Assembly: GCA_035301345.1 (NCBI GenBank)
Contig: DATGUM010000019.1
Span: 1 to 38,630 of the forward strand
Length of the DNA stretch: 38,630 nt
Reading direction: 5' to 3'
From: CALAMD01 sp035301345
GTDB lineage: Bacteria; Bacillota; Bacilli; Bacillales; Amphibacillaceae
Shown: positions 1-7,911 of the stretch, one piece after another
How the letters are laid out: each line of letters begins with the position of its first letter
Numbering within the stretch: position 1 is the first letter of the stretch
Translations under genes and position numbers: made by a program
Notes under the pieces: model-generated
Database searches by the model: none
Told to the model about the DNA's origin: nothing
Seen by the model: only the letters and a program-made list of their open reading frames with translations

Positions 1-302
1 TCATTACACGTATCCGAAAATCCCTAGAACCGACATGATAATGGAGGTTCTAGAAGTTGAGGTCGTCCCACGGCAAGCGTAGTATAGTTCTGAAACGATC
101 ACTCGCGAAAAATGAAGTATATATCACCTGAGGTGATTAAAGAGTCATTTAAAAAAATATTTTATACAAAAGATGGTATTTTGAACATATTTATTAGATA
201 CCCACAAATACTTGACTCAATCACATGCACTGCTCTAGTTAATAATTTGTATGTGAACTGTTATAATGAAAAGTATCATAAGCTTGGAAGAGGTGGTATT
301 TC
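1..302. other. Unassigned 5' end: tail of an upstream gene plus leader
   Basis: No gene could be assigned with confidence here. Two plus-strand frames are open from the window edge: one stops at 36-38 and one at 80-82. Either may be the 3' end of the upstream gene; secDF often precedes this locus in Bacillales, but neither tail is long enough to recognise. A perfect 8-bp inverted repeat (CTAGAACC at 24-31, GGTTCTAG at 46-53) has no T-run on the plus strand. A 64-codon frame (112-306) overlaps the next gene by ATGA, but it has no ribosome site of its own and carries a good promoter inside it, so I treat it as doubtful. Confidence 0.4.
239..267 (+). promoter_or_regulatory. Extended -10 promoter for the LapA-recJ-apt run
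   Basis: TATAAT at 262-267 is preceded by TG at 259-260 (extended -10). The weak -35 TTAATA lies at 239-244 with a 17-bp spacer. The start would be near 274, about 30 nt before the LapA start codon. This is inferred from sequence only. Confidence 0.5.
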
Positions 303-629
303 ATGAAAAATCAATTGTACGTCATTTTATTAATTATTTTTATTATTATCGTATCAATTTTTGCATTAATGAACATTGCTATCGTAGAAGTTAACTATAT
401 CTTTTGGTCAGGCGAATCACCACTTATTTTAGTCATATTATTTTCTTTACTGATGGGTGGTATTATTACGATTATCGCAGGAAGTGTTAAGTTTTATCGT
501 ATGAAAAATGAAATTAAGACATTAACGAAAAGAAATAATGAATTAGAGCGTCAATTAGGCATGCAAAATATTAAAAATGACACATCTGATCGTCATGATG
601 AAGTTAAAACATCTCATTTGGAAGAATAG
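303..629 (+). CDS. LapA-domain (DUF1049) membrane protein
   Basis: This 108-residue protein has two hydrophobic segments (about residues 5-25 and 40-62) followed by a charged, coiled-coil-like tail (about 65-90). That is the layout of the LapA / DUF1049 family, called YrvD in Bacillus, where the gene also sits just before recJ. The family is named after a lipopolysaccharide-assembly protein of Gram-negative bacteria; its role in Gram-positives is unknown. A good ribosome site (AGAGGTGG, 289-296) precedes the ATG. The start overlaps the stop of a doubtful 64-codon frame as ATGA. It is probably co-transcribed with recJ, 58 nt downstream. The family call rests on topology and synteny; no function is inferred. 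Confidence 0.8.
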   Translation: MKNQLYVILLIIFIIIVSIFALMNIAIVEVNYIFWSGESPLILVILFSLLMGGIITIIAGSVKFYRMKNEIKTLTKRNNELERQLGMQNIKNDTSDRHDEVKTSHLEE

Positions 630-696
630 AACCGACAATTGTAACGTTAGTTATTAACAATTACTTTGTATACTTGATGAATCAGGAGTGAATAAA

Positions 697-3024
697 TTGC
701 TTAAAAGCAAGACATATTGGAATTTTTTAAATGAAAAACAGATCGAAGAAACATCAACACATTTTAATCGTTTACAAGTAACACCTATTGTCCAACAATT
801 GCTCATGCAAAGAGGAATAACAAGTGATGCAGCAGCGGAAAAGTTTTTATATCCGAAGTTAGATGATTTATATGAACCGTCTTTGCTATATATGTTAGAT
901 AAAGCAGTGGAACGGATAAATGTAGCTATTGAAAATAATGAGCAGATTTTAGTTTATGGCGATTATGATGCAGATGGCGTCTGTTCAACAGTTGTTCTAT
1001 TGAAAGCACTTCAAGAACGAGGAGCAAACTGTGATTATTATATACCGAACCGCTTTACTGAGGGATACGGGCCGAATGAAGCGGCATTTAAACAAATTGC
1101 CGAAAATGGATATTCTGTCATTATTACAGTCGATTGTGGGATTGCTGCGTTTAAAGAAGCAGAAGCGGCGGCGTCTTTAGGAATTGATTTAATCATTACT
1201 GATCACCACGACGTTCAAAATGATTTACCAAAAGCGTTCGCGGTTATTAACCCGAAAAGTTCTGAAGACTATCCATTTAAAGAATTGGCAGGCGTAGGTG
1301 TTGCTTGGAAACTCGCCCAACAATTACTCGGTTACATGCCAGATCATTTACTAGATTTCGTAGCGATTGGATCGATTGCAGATCTCGTTCCGCTAAGAGA
1401 AGAAAATCGAATTCTAGCCTATCACGGATTAAATCGTATGCAATCAACTAAGAACGAAGGATTAAAAGCATTAAAAGAAATATCCGGCTTAAAAGGTAAT
1501 CTTACGTCAGAAGATATTGGCTTCGTTATTGGACCTCGCATAAATGCGGTCGGTCGAATTGCTGATGCATCGCTTGCTGTAGAGCTGTTTATGACGAATG
1601 ATGGGCAAGAAGCGGCTGATTTAGCGATGGAAGTAGACGCACTTAATAAAGAGCGTCAAAAAATTGTTAATGACATTGTAAAAGAGGCAGATGCACAAGT
1701 AGATCCAACAAAAGAACACGAAGTAATTATTGTCATGCAAGAAGGTTGGAATGAAGGTGTTGTCGGTATTGTCGCGTCACGCTTAGTTGAGAAATATAAT
1801 CGTCCGACTGTCGTTTTGTCGATCAATCATGACGCGGGAACGGCGAAAGGATCTGCTCGTAGTATTCAGCGGTTAAACTTATTTGACGCATGTATGGAGC
1901 GACTTGATTTATTTATTAATTTTGGTGGTCATTCACAAGCAGCAGGTATGACTTTGGCATTAGAGTCAGTCGAACAACTGCGAGAACATTTAAATGAATA
2001 TATAAATAAACATTTATCCACAGCAGATTTTCAAAAGGAAATGACGATTCATCAGTCAATGGACATAGAAGATGTGAATGAATCTTTAGTTGCTGAAATC
2101 GACCAGTTGCAACCGTTCGGAATGAAAAATGAAAAGCCAACATTTCATATAGAAGCTTATCCAACGAACGTTCGTATGCTCGGAGCAAATAAAAATCATT
2201 TGAAAATACAAATGAAACAAAACAATTCTGCCATGGAGTGTATTGGCTTTCATATGGATCATTATGATTTATACGTTTTACCTGAAGCGAAAGTTTCTGT
2301 TATCGGTGAACTTGGGATAAATGAGTGGAATGGCAATCGAACGGTGCAAATGATTATTCAAGATTTAAAAGTAAAAGAACCTCAATTATTTGATTACCGA
2401 GGAAAAGAGCCAATTGATTTATCTTTATATTTTAATCAATTTTCTTCGAATCTTGTGCTATCGAATGATATGATAGAAAAGAAGGTTAATCATAGCAACG
2501 TAGAATGGAAAACATTTAACGACGTTCAACCAACATCTACACATGTAGAAACGATGTATGTTATTGATATGCCGCACTCTATTAAACAATTTCAAACGAT
2601 CGTTAATCAAGTGAATCCAGATAATATATTGTTTAATTTTAAAGTTAGTGACAGTTTATATTTAAAGCCGTTTCCAACACGTGAACATTTTAAACGCATA
2701 TACGCGTATATTTTTAAGAAGCAATCAATTAAATTTAGCGAAGAAATGAATCGTTTAAGTGACTTTGTAACGTTAGATCAAGAAACGACACGATTTATTC
2801 TTGATGTATTTGCAGATATGCAGTTTATTTCAATCACAAATGATACGATAGAGATTATTGAACAGTCAGGAAAGAGTGACTTGACTGAATCAACTATTTA
2901 TCAAGCGAGAAAAGAACGTGTTGCCATCGAAAAGGTACTTTATTATTCAAATTATGAACAATTAATGCAGTTTATAAAAGATTGTCGAAAATCCCCTGAG
3001 GAGGAAGTCGTCCATGGATTATAA
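697..3024 (+). CDS. recJ: Single-stranded-DNA-specific exonuclease RecJ
   Basis: RecJ is a 5'-3' single-strand exonuclease of RecF-type recombination and mismatch/base-excision repair. Numbered from the GTG at 688, the DHH phosphoesterase core shows DYDADG at 92-97 and DHH at 172-174, metal-binding motifs of the family. The DHHA1 domain carries GGHSQAAGM at 413-421. An OB-like segment and the long Bacillales C-terminal domain follow (about 570-778). The frame is open from GTG 688, but the ribosome site AGGAGTG (684-690) overlaps that codon, so TTG 697 is the better start, giving 775 residues. The end overlaps apt by 11 nt. Length and motifs are complete, so the enzyme should be active. Confidence 0.96.
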   Translation: MLKSKTYWNFLNEKQIEETSTHFNRLQVTPIVQQLLMQRGITSDAAAEKFLYPKLDDLYEPSLLYMLDKAVERINVAIENNEQILVYGDYDADGVCSTVVLLKALQERGANCDYYIPNRFTEGYGPNEAAFKQIAENGYSVIITVDCGIAAFKEAEAAASLGIDLIITDHHDVQNDLPKAFAVINPKSSEDYPFKELAGVGVAWKLAQQLLGYMPDHLLDFVAIGSIADLVPLREENRILAYHGLNRMQSTKNEGLKALKEISGLKGNLTSEDIGFVIGPRINAVGRIADASLAVELFMTNDGQEAADLAMEVDALNKERQKIVNDIVKEADAQVDPTKEHEVIIVMQEGWNEGVVGIVASRLVEKYNRPTVVLSINHDAGTAKGSARSIQRLNLFDACMERLDLFINFGGHSQAAGMTLALESVEQLREHLNEYINKHLSTADFQKEMTIHQSMDIEDVNESLVAEIDQLQPFGMKNEKPTFHIEAYPTNVRMLGANKNHLKIQMKQNNSAMECIGFHMDHYDLYVLPEAKVSVIGELGINEWNGNRTVQMIIQDLKVKEPQLFDYRGKEPIDLSLYFNQFSSNLVLSNDMIEKKVNHSNVEWKTFNDVQPTSTHVETMYVIDMPHSIKQFQTIVNQVNPDNILFNFKVSDSLYLKPFPTREHFKRIYAYIFKKQSIKFSEEMNRLSDFVTLDQETTRFILDVFADMQFISITNDTIEIIEQSGKSDLTESTIYQARKERVAIEKVLYYSNYEQLMQFIKDCRKSPEEEVVHGL

Positions 3025-3526
3025 AGAACATATTAAAATTGTCCAAGATTGGCCAATAGAAGGTGTCGAATTCAAAGATATTACACCTTTAATGGACAAT
3101 GGACCAGCATACCGCGCAGCAGTAGATGAAGTCGTTGCGTACGCAAAAGATAAGCAAGTTGATATAATTGTTGGGCCTGAGGCGAGAGGGTTTATCGTCG
3201 GTTGTCCAGTTGCTTATGCATTAGAAATTGGTTTTGCTCCTGTAAGAAAAGAAGGAAAACTACCTCGTGAAGTGATTAAAGTTGATTACGGATTAGAGTA
3301 CGGTGAGAATGTTTTAACGATACATAAAGATGCAATTAAAGAAGGACAACGCGTTCTTATTACAGATGATTTATTAGCAACAGGAGGCACGATAGAAGCT
3401 ACGATAAATCTCGTTGAGCAACTTGGCGGAATTGTTGTAGGTTGTGCTTTCTTAATTGAATTATCCTATCTAGATGGTATGGATAAATTGCATGGTTATG
3501 ACGTATTAACATTAATGAAATATTAA
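3014..3526 (+). CDS. apt: Adenine phosphoribosyltransferase
   Basis: This purine-salvage enzyme converts adenine and PRPP to AMP in the cytoplasm. At 170 residues it is the normal length for Apt. It has the PEARGF segment (residues 55-60) and the PRPP-binding signature VLITDDLLATGGT (114-126) with the Asp-Asp pair and TGGT loop. The ATG lies inside the last codons of recJ behind GGAGGAAG, so translation is likely coupled. The recJ-apt-relA order is conserved in Bacillales and links salvage to ppGpp control of purine nucleotide levels; that link is established for the family, not shown here. Confidence 0.97.
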   Translation: MDYKEHIKIVQDWPIEGVEFKDITPLMDNGPAYRAAVDEVVAYAKDKQVDIIVGPEARGFIVGCPVAYALEIGFAPVRKEGKLPREVIKVDYGLEYGENVLTIHKDAIKEGQRVLITDDLLATGGTIEATINLVEQLGGIVVGCAFLIELSYLDGMDKLHGYDVLTLMKY

Positions 3527-3566
3527 AAAAATAAATAATTTATTGGAATGATAAAAAGGTGATTAC

Positions 3567-5771
3567 ATGTCTAAAGGTGCCGTATTAACAATTGAAGATG
3601 TCATTGAAAAGTCAAAAAGTTATTTAAAAGAAGAAGACGTTCGCTTTATACAAAAAGCGTATGAATTTGCGGAAAAAGCACATGCCCATCAATTTCGAAA
3701 ATCGGGTGAAGGGTATATCGTTCACCCGGTGCAAGTCGCAAGTATTTTGATTGATTTAGAAATGGATCCACAGACGATAGCTGGTGGCTTTTTACACGAT
3801 GTCGTTGAAGACACGGATACGTCCATTGAAACAATCGAAGAAGAATTCGGATCTGATGTAGCGATGCTCGTTGACGGTGTGACGAAACTTGGAAAAATTA
3901 AATACAAATCAAAAGAAGCTTTGCAGGCAGAAAATCACCGGAAAATGTTCGTTGCAATGGCGAAGGACATTCGAGTTATTTTAATTAAACTAGCAGACCG
4001 TCTGCATAATATGCGGACGCTTAAATTTTTACCACCTGAAAAACAACGTAGAATATCTAATGAAACGTTAGAAATTTTTGCGCCTTTAGCACATCGACTC
4101 GGGATATCTACAATTAAGTGGGAACTTGAAGATATTTCTTTACGTTATTTAAATCCGAAGAAATATTATGAAATTGTTCGTTCGATGCGTCAAAAACGTG
4201 CTGAACGTGAAACAGATATTGACGATGTCATTGATAAAGTATTAGAACAATTGGATAACGTAAATATTGAAGCGGAAATTTCAGGACGGCCAAAGCATTT
4301 ATATAGTATTTATAAAAAGATGATGCGACAAGATAAACAATTTAATGAAATATACGATTTGCTAGCTGTGAGAATTCTCGTGAATAGTATCAAAGATTGT
4401 TATGCCGTTTTAGGCATTATTCATACGTGCTGGAAACCTATGCCTGGTCGTTTCAAAGACTATATAGCGATGCCGAAACCTAACTTATATCAATCACTTC
4501 ATACGACAGTTATTGGTCCAAAAGGTGATCCACTAGAAGTACAAATCCGAACGAAAGAAATGCATGAAATTGCCGAATACGGGATTGCCGCGCACTGGGC
4601 ATATAAAGAAGGTAAATCTGTCAGTCAAGGTGAGAAGTCATATGAAGAGAAACTTACGTGGTTTAGAGAGATTTTAGAGTGGCAAACAGAAACACATGAT
4701 GCTGAAGAATTTATGGAGTCACTCAAAGTAGATTTATTTTCTGATATGGTTTATGTCTTTACACCTAAAGGTGACGTCATTGAATTACCGTCAGGTTCTA
4801 TCCCTTTAGATTTTGCCTACCGGATTCATACGGAAATCGGTAATCAAACAATTGGGGCGAAAGTTAACGGTAAAATGGAACCACTTGATTACAAGCTAAA
4901 AAACGGTGACATTGTTGAAGTGATGACGTCGAAACATTCTTACGGACCATCACAAGACTGGTTGAATATTACCCAGTCGTCACAAGCAAAAAATAAAATT
5001 CGTCAATATTTTAAAAAGCAACGTCGTGAGGAAAATATCGTTAAAGGTAAAGAACAAGTTGAAAGAGAAATAAGATTTTATGATATTGAACCGAAAGACG
5101 TTTTAACCGCAGATAATATGCAAAATATACTTGATAAATTTAATTTTGTAACGGAAGATGATTTATATGCTGCTGTCGGGTATCAAGGAATTACAGCTGC
5201 TTCGATTGCAACGCGACTAACAGAAGATATCCGCCGTGACCAAAAACAACAAAAAGCGATTCAAGAAGCTCTTGATAATAGTATGCATAGTTATCGACCG
5301 GAGCGATTATCAACAAAAGAAAATTCTGGTATTAAAGTAGAAGGTGTAGATAATTTACTCGTTCGACTGTCCAAATGCTGTAACCCAGTTCCAGGTGATA
5401 AAGTCGTCGGATATATTACGAAAGGACGAGGTGTGTCCGTTCATCGAGCAAATTGTCCGAACGTTCAAACGGAAGAAGCTAAAAAACGATATATCGAAGT
5501 GAAGTGGCTAGACGACGAATCAGCTAGTGAACTTTATGATATTGATTTAGAAATTACTGGCTACGATCGCCGTGGGTTATTAAATGATGTCTTGCAAGCA
5601 GTGAACGAAATGAATACGAATATAGCAAAAGTTAGTGGAAGGTCAGACCCAAATAAAATGGCATTCGTCCAACTAACAATTCCTATTCATAATACGAAAC
5701 ATTTAAAACGTATTGTTGACCGGATTAAACAGATAAAAGATGTTTACACTGTTACACGTGTCATTCATTAA
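3567..5771 (+). CDS. relA: Bifunctional (p)ppGpp synthetase/hydrolase (long RSH)
   Basis: This is the stringent-response enzyme that makes and degrades (p)ppGpp on ribosomes that sense uncharged tRNA. Its 734 residues hold the full long-RSH layout. The HD hydrolase has H53, HD at 77-78 and ED at 81-82, all present, so hydrolysis is expected. The synthetase (about 240-350) has RFKDYI and the YQSLHTT stretch. A TGS domain (about 395-455) follows, then a conserved Cys region with CCNP and HRANCPN, and a C-terminal ACT domain (about 660-734). The ATG follows AAAGGTG. The gene is 40 nt after apt and 11 nt before dtd, so it is probably one operon. No key residue is missing. Confidence 0.97.
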   Translation: MSKGAVLTIEDVIEKSKSYLKEEDVRFIQKAYEFAEKAHAHQFRKSGEGYIVHPVQVASILIDLEMDPQTIAGGFLHDVVEDTDTSIETIEEEFGSDVAMLVDGVTKLGKIKYKSKEALQAENHRKMFVAMAKDIRVILIKLADRLHNMRTLKFLPPEKQRRISNETLEIFAPLAHRLGISTIKWELEDISLRYLNPKKYYEIVRSMRQKRAERETDIDDVIDKVLEQLDNVNIEAEISGRPKHLYSIYKKMMRQDKQFNEIYDLLAVRILVNSIKDCYAVLGIIHTCWKPMPGRFKDYIAMPKPNLYQSLHTTVIGPKGDPLEVQIRTKEMHEIAEYGIAAHWAYKEGKSVSQGEKSYEEKLTWFREILEWQTETHDAEEFMESLKVDLFSDMVYVFTPKGDVIELPSGSIPLDFAYRIHTEIGNQTIGAKVNGKMEPLDYKLKNGDIVEVMTSKHSYGPSQDWLNITQSSQAKNKIRQYFKKQRREENIVKGKEQVEREIRFYDIEPKDVLTADNMQNILDKFNFVTEDDLYAAVGYQGITAASIATRLTEDIRRDQKQQKAIQEALDNSMHSYRPERLSTKENSGIKVEGVDNLLVRLSKCCNPVPGDKVVGYITKGRGVSVHRANCPNVQTEEAKKRYIEVKWLDDESASELYDIDLEITGYDRRGLLNDVLQAVNEMNTNIAKVSGRSDPNKMAFVQLTIPIHNTKHLKRIVDRIKQIKDVYTVTRVIH

Positions 5772-5782
5772 GGAGGACGAGC

Positions 5783-6220
5783 ATGAAAATAGTCATTCAG
5801 CGAGCAAAAGATGCTTCAGTTACAGTAGATGGAGAAGTCATCGGAGAAATAGATAATGGACTCGTCGTTTTAGTAGGTGTTACGCACGGAGATTCCATTG
5901 AAGATGTTAATTATTTAGTGAATAAACTTATACATTTACGTATTTTTGAAGATGATAACAATAAAATGAACGACTCATTAAAAGATGTCGGTGGAAGTGT
6001 TTTGTCTATTTCTCAATTCACACTTTACGGCGACACGAGTAAAGGACGCCGTCCAAGCTTTGTTAAAGCAGCTAAACCTGATGAAGCAAAAGCACTTTAT
6101 GAAGCTTTTAATGAGAAAATCGCATCAGAAGGTATTCCTGTAGAGACGGGAGAATTTGGTGCAATGATGGACGTACAACTAACGAACGTTGGACCTGTAA
6201 CACTCATATTAGAAAGCTAA
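5783..6220 (+). CDS. dtd: D-aminoacyl-tRNA deacylase
   Basis: Dtd hydrolyses D-aminoacyl-tRNAs (for example D-Tyr-tRNA) and so protects translation from D-amino acids. It is 145 residues, the usual length. It shows the family motif SQFTLYGDTSKGRRPSF in the first half and the NVGPVTL motif near the C-terminus, which together form the cross-dimer active site. A strong ribosome site (AAGGAGG) lies 11 nt after relA, and relA-dtd adjacency is standard in Firmicutes. A 14-bp perfect hairpin follows the stop and may end the operon. Confidence 0.96.
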   Translation: MKIVIQRAKDASVTVDGEVIGEIDNGLVVLVGVTHGDSIEDVNYLVNKLIHLRIFEDDNNKMNDSLKDVGGSVLSISQFTLYGDTSKGRRPSFVKAAKPDEAKALYEAFNEKIASEGIPVETGEFGAMMDVQLTNVGPVTLILES

Positions 6221-6228
6221 AAGGCGAA

Positions 6229-6263
6229 CCTTCTATAAAACGTTTAATGCGTTTTATAGAAGG
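6229..6263. terminator. 14-bp hairpin after dtd, no plus-strand U-tract
   Basis: Arms at 6229-6242 and 6250-6263 are perfectly complementary around a 7-nt loop. No T-run follows on the plus strand; on the minus strand four Ts follow (6220-6223 read backwards). It probably marks the 3' end of the relA-dtd transcript by termination, processing or protection, but it is not a textbook intrinsic terminator. Confidence 0.55.
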
Positions 6264-6296
6264 CCCGTCTAAATAAACCATTGCTCCCTATCATAC

Positions 6297-6325
6297 TTGA
6301 CTTAATACAGTTCTACGATTAAAAT
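6297..6325 (+). promoter_or_regulatory. Promoter of the hisS T-box leader
   Basis: TTGACT (6297-6302) and TAAAAT (6320-6325) are separated by 17 bp. The position fits a start of the T-box leader near 6332. Confidence 0.7.
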
Positions 6326-6331
6326 AAAAGA

Positions 6332-6586
6332 GTAAAAATAAACAATCGATGAAAGAAAACGTTCTATATGGCTTTTGTTCAGAGAAAAGTGCCCTGGCTG
6401 GAAGCACTTCAAAAACATATATATACGAGACATTCTGGAGATTCTATATTGAACGATGAGTAAATATAGACGTAAAACAGGCGTTAACTGTGAAGAAGTG
6501 AATAAACAACTTACTTGTTTATTAACTAGGGTGGCAACGCGGGTAAACTCTCGTCCCTTTTATATAGGGATTAGGGTTTTTTATTT
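6332..6586 (+). promoter_or_regulatory. T-box riboswitch controlling hisS-aspS
   Basis: This tRNA-sensing leader binds uncharged tRNA, presumably tRNA-His, and prevents termination so that hisS-aspS are made. The T-box core AGGGTGGCAACGCGGGT is at 6528-6544. It is followed by a terminator stem (about 6549-6575) with partly wobble-paired arms ending in a T-run (TAGGGTTTTTT). Stem I is visible: base pairing CGTTC (6360-6364) with GAACG (6451-6455), and an upper hairpin AAGTGC (6387-6392) with GCACTT (6404-6409). I could not assign the specifier codon securely (a CAT lies at 6431-6433), so the His assignment rests on the downstream gene. Confidence 0.93.
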
Positions 6587-6627
6587 TGCATAAATATCAT
6601 GATACGTTATGAAACGGAGGAAGGATA

Positions 6628-7911
6628 ATGAGTTTTAAAGCCCCACGTGGAACGGTAGATATTTTACCGGAGGAAACGAAAAAATGGCAGTTTGTCGAAC
6701 AAAAAATGCGTGACTTATGTGAAAGATTTCATTTTGAAGAAATTCGTACACCGACGTTTGAGCATACAGAAGTTTTTCAGCGTAGTGTTGGCGATACGAC
6801 AGATATTGTACAAAAGGAAATGTATACGTTTAATGATCGTGGTGACAGAAGTATTACGCTGCGCCCTGAAGGAACAGCTGGTGTCGTTCGCGCCTTCGTT
6901 CAAAATAAATTATACGGCCAGCCAAATCAGCCAGTCAAACTGTATTACTTTATCGAAGCTTTTCGTTATGAACGGCCGCAACAAGGTCGAATGAGGCAGT
7001 TGCACCAATTTGGTGTTGAAGTATTAGGTAGTGCGGATCCTGCGATTGATGCTGAAGTTATTAGTTTAGCGATGATGGCTTATGAAGAACTCGGTTTGAA
7101 GTCATTAAAACTTGTGATTAATAGTTTAGGAGATAAAGAAAGCCGTGAAAATCATAAACAAGCACTAATCGACCATTTTAAACCGCATATCGACGAGTTG
7201 TGCCAAGATTGTAAAAGTCGTTTAGAAAAAAATCCACTGCGTATATTAGATTGTAAAGTAGATATGGATCACCCAGTAATGGCGAGTGCACCGTCTATTC
7301 TGGAATATTTAAATGACGAATCAGCTAAATACTTCGAGCGTGTAAAAGCTTATTTAGACGCGATGAATATCTCATACGTCGTTGATGAAAACTTAGTGAG
7401 AGGTTTAGATTATTACAATCATACAGCGTTTGAAATCATGAGTGAGGCTGATGGATTTGGAGCAATTACGACACTTTTAGGTGGTGGACGTTATAACGGA
7501 CTAACAGAAGAGCTTGGTGGACCAGACGTGCCAGGGATTGGCTTCGGGATGGGAAGAGAGCGTTTGTTGATGGCCCTAGAAGCTGAAGGTATCGAACTCC
7601 CTATTGATACACAATTAGATTGCTTTTTTGTAACGATGGGTGAGGAAGCAACTGATGCGGCTGTACCAATTGTTCATGAATTACGTGCAAACGGACTGCA
7701 AGTTGATAAAGACTATCAGCAGCGTGGTGTACGTGCTCAGTTTAGAGCGGCCGATCGTTTACAAGCAAAATACGTCATCATTTTAGGTGAAGATGAATTA
7801 GCAAAAGGTGTTGCTAACATTCGAACGATGGAAACAGGTGACCAAGAAGAAATAGCATTAGAAAAGCTTATAGAAGTAATGAAAAGTAAATTAATGAAGG
7901 AGCAATCATAA
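6628..7911 (+). CDS. hisS: Histidyl-tRNA synthetase
   Basis: This class II synthetase charges tRNA-His. Its 427 residues match the bacterial HisRS length. It shows the TLRPEGTA block (77-84), motif 2 with FRYERPQQGR from residue 112, the histidine-binding block LVRGLDYYNHTAFE (256-269) and motif 3 GIGFGMGRERLLMAL (303-317). A C-terminal anticodon-binding domain follows (about 325-427). The ATG follows GGAGGAAGG. The stop TAA shares one base with the aspS ATG (TAATG), so translation is coupled. Expression should be induced by histidine starvation through the T-box upstream. LytH, which lies between dtd and hisS in Staphylococcus, is absent. Confidence 0.98.
   Translation: MSFKAPRGTVDILPEETKKWQFVEQKMRDLCERFHFEEIRTPTFEHTEVFQRSVGDTTDIVQKEMYTFNDRGDRSITLRPEGTAGVVRAFVQNKLYGQPNQPVKLYYFIEAFRYERPQQGRMRQLHQFGVEVLGSADPAIDAEVISLAMMAYEELGLKSLKLVINSLGDKESRENHKQALIDHFKPHIDELCQDCKSRLEKNPLRILDCKVDMDHPVMASAPSILEYLNDESAKYFERVKAYLDAMNISYVVDENLVRGLDYYNHTAFEIMSEADGFGAITTLLGGGRYNGLTEELGGPDVPGIGFGMGRERLLMALEAEGIELPIDTQLDCFFVTMGEEATDAAVPIVHELRANGLQVDKDYQQRGVRAQFRAADRLQAKYVIILGEDELAKGVANIRTMETGDQEEIALEKLIEVMKSKLMKEQS

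Noticed and set aside
127..139. 13-base palindrome TCACCTGAGGTGA
   Set aside because: Short, single copy, and not placed near a promoter in a way that would make it an operator.
112..306. 64-codon ORF before the LapA gene
   Set aside because: No ribosome site, no recognisable family, and a good promoter (239-267) lies inside it. Kept only as part of the unassigned 5' region.
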